Below are positions 30,974 to 32,057 of a DNA stretch of 32,057 nucleotides, in pieces (position 1 is the stretch's first letter; each line of letters begins with the position of its first letter). A program made the position numbers and the translations under genes. Location of the stretch: positions 1 to 32,057 of the forward strand of contig CAZAQG010000021.1 of assembly GCA_964487445.1 (NCBI GenBank), written 5' to 3'. The DNA is from BMS3Abin12 sp964487445 (lineage in GTDB: Bacteria > Pseudomonadota > Gammaproteobacteria > 21-64-14). Under the pieces are notes generated by a model, which had not been told where the DNA came from, ran no database searches, and worked only from the letters and a program-made list of their open reading frames with translations.

Positions 30974-32047
30974 ATGCCGAGAATCAGCGTACTGATCGTA
31001 GACGACTCCGCGGTGGTTCGGCAGGTGCTCTCGGAGATTCTGCGTGAGGACCCCGGAATCGAGGTTCTCGGCGCGGCGTCGGATCCGATCTTCGCGCGCC
31101 AGCGGATGAATCTGAGATGGCCGGACGTGATGATCGTCGATGTGGAGATGCCGCGGATGGACGGAATCACCTTTCTGAGACGCATCATGGCGGAGAGACC
31201 GACACCGGTGGTGATCTGCTCGTCCCTGACGGAGAAGGGCGCGGAGACGACGATGCGCGCGCTGTCCGCGGGTGCCGTCGAGGTGATCGCCAAGCCGCGG
31301 TTGGGAGTGAAGGGCTTCCTGCAGGAGGGGGCGAGCGAACTGATCGGGACGGTGAAGGCGGCGGCCCGCGCGAATCTCCGCCGTATACGGCCGTTCACGG
31401 CGGAGTCGACCGTGCCCAAGGTTCCGCGAACCGATGCCGTTCGCGCGCCGATAGGAGAGCCGCGGCCCGGCACGGCCCGGCGGGTGGTGGCGATCGGTGC
31501 ATCGACGGGCGGCACGCAGGCACTGGAAGTGATATTGACACGGCTGCCGCGTTTGTCGCCCGGACTCGTCATTGTCGAACATATGCCGGAGAAGTTTACG
31601 GCGGCGTTCGCCGAACGGCTGAACACATTGTCCGAGATCGAGGTGAAGGAGGCCGAGAACAACGATCCCGTGCTGCCCGGGCGGGCGTTGATCGCGCCGG
31701 GCGGGCGCCACCTGTTGCTCCGCGGGCGCGGTGCGGAGTACTTCGTGGAGGTGGCGGACGGTCCGCGGGTGAATCGCCACCGGCCCTCGGTGGATGTGCT
31801 GTTTCGTTCGGCGGCGAAGGCGGCGGGGGCCAATGCACTGGGTATCATCTTGACGGGCATGGGCGACGACGGTGCGGCGGGGCTGGCGGAGATGCGTAAC
31901 GCGGGTGCCTCGACCATCGCACAGGACGAGAAGAGTTGCGTGGTCTTCGGGATGCCGAAGGAGGCCATCCGGCGCGGTGGCGCCGGGCAGGTGCGCTCGT
32001 TGGAAACGCTGGCCGGCGGGATCATGGAATTCGCAGGCGGCTCATGA
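30974..32047 (+). CDS. cheB: Protein-glutamate methylesterase CheB
   Basis: The 357-aa protein has a receiver domain (D10-D11, phospho-acceptor D56 in VDVEMP, K107 in AKPR), a linker (about 115-168) and a methylesterase domain with the Ser-His-Asp set S177 (GASTGG), H203 (VEHMPE) and D299 (TGMGDDG). Phosphorylation by CheA activates demethylation of receptors, opposing CheR. ATG at 30974 has GAGATC upstream, and a 63-bp gap separates it from cheD. Its TGA overlaps the next ATG. Confidence 0.95.
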   Translation: MPRISVLIVDDSAVVRQVLSEILREDPGIEVLGAASDPIFARQRMNLRWPDVMIVDVEMPRMDGITFLRRIMAERPTPVVICSSLTEKGAETTMRALSAGAVEVIAKPRLGVKGFLQEGASELIGTVKAAARANLRRIRPFTAESTVPKVPRTDAVRAPIGEPRPGTARRVVAIGASTGGTQALEVILTRLPRLSPGLVIVEHMPEKFTAAFAERLNTLSEIEVKEAENNDPVLPGRALIAPGGRHLLLRGRGAEYFVEVADGPRVNRHRPSVDVLFRSAAKAAGANALGIILTGMGDDGAAGLAEMRNAGASTIAQDEKSCVVFGMPKEAIRRGGAGQVRSLETLAGGIMEFAGGS

Positions 32048-32057
32048 GCGGGGCCGG
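32044..32057 (+). CDS. Start of a further gene, cut by the window end
   Basis: An ATG at 32044 overlaps the CheB stop as ATGA and reads MSGA before the window ends. By position it should be another gene of the che operon, but only four codons are visible and no identity can be given. Confidence 0.4.

Noticed and set aside
28892..31780. A 962-codon minus-strand frame across cheW, cheR, cheD and cheB
   Set aside because: It is antisense to four clear chemotaxis genes, has no homology and arises from GC-rich codon bias.

Overview
The window looks like part of a GC-rich gammaproteobacterial chromosome, plausibly a sulfur-oxidising or Chromatiales-like organism. The grounds are strong GC codon bias from about 6.5 kb onward, a DUF6231-type protein, a multihaem cytochrome c beside rhodanese proteins, and FliA-type promoters ahead of chemoreceptor genes. 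This is an inference from gene content; no rRNA is present.

1-6.5 kb is an AT-richer island on the minus strand, clearly different in base composition from the rest. Read in the direction of transcription it holds a complete C5-cytosine DNA methyltransferase, a decayed HD-domain gene, a 5'-truncated second methyltransferase, an intact HD-domain protein (HD-CE type), an ORC/CDC6-like P-loop ATPase, an unrecognised 308-aa protein and a flavin-dependent thymidylate synthase (ThyX). Start and stop codons overlap (ATGA) and Shine-Dalgarno sites are good, so the last four genes form one operon. This looks like a conflict or defence cassette, possibly of an undescribed composition, built on a methyltransferase-HD module that was once present twice.

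6.5-8 kb is a junction. It holds an unassigned boundary stretch, the N-terminal remnant of an integrase-type transposase with a repeat-containing IS end, and the C-terminal stump of a MalK/UgpC-type ABC ATPase.

8-12.5 kb is a compact redox module: an ArsR-rhodanese fusion regulator divergent from an operon of TVP38/TMEM64-rhodanese fusion, pentahaem cytochrome c and MerA/Lpd-like flavoprotein. The operon genes overlap by 4 nt. A sulfane-sulfur or persulfide role is likely but unproven.

12.5-20.7 kb carries a chemoreceptor translationally coupled to a large GGDEF-EAL protein (degenerate GGDEF, apparently intact EAL). After these come a DUF502 membrane protein, a 69-aa orphan gene with a clear terminator, a DUF6231 protein, a periplasmic cyclophilin, an MBL-fold hydrolase and tRNA-Leu(UAG). 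A GT4-like glycosyltransferase (20.8-22.2 kb) faces the tRNA across a 13-bp-stem hairpin.

22.2-32.06 kb is a chemotaxis operon: soluble-like MCP, CheY, STAS protein, CheA, MCP with a 4-helix-bundle-like sensor region, CheW, CheR, CheD and CheB, running on past the window end. Its upstream region has a FliA-like promoter followed by a long CCGT tetranucleotide repeat interrupted by a 100-N assembly gap. This is a good candidate for length-dependent (phase-variable) control of the whole operon. CheA carries two MshEN-like motifs between its N-terminal and dimerisation regions, a possible c-di-GMP input that would fit the GGDEF-EAL protein encoded nearby.
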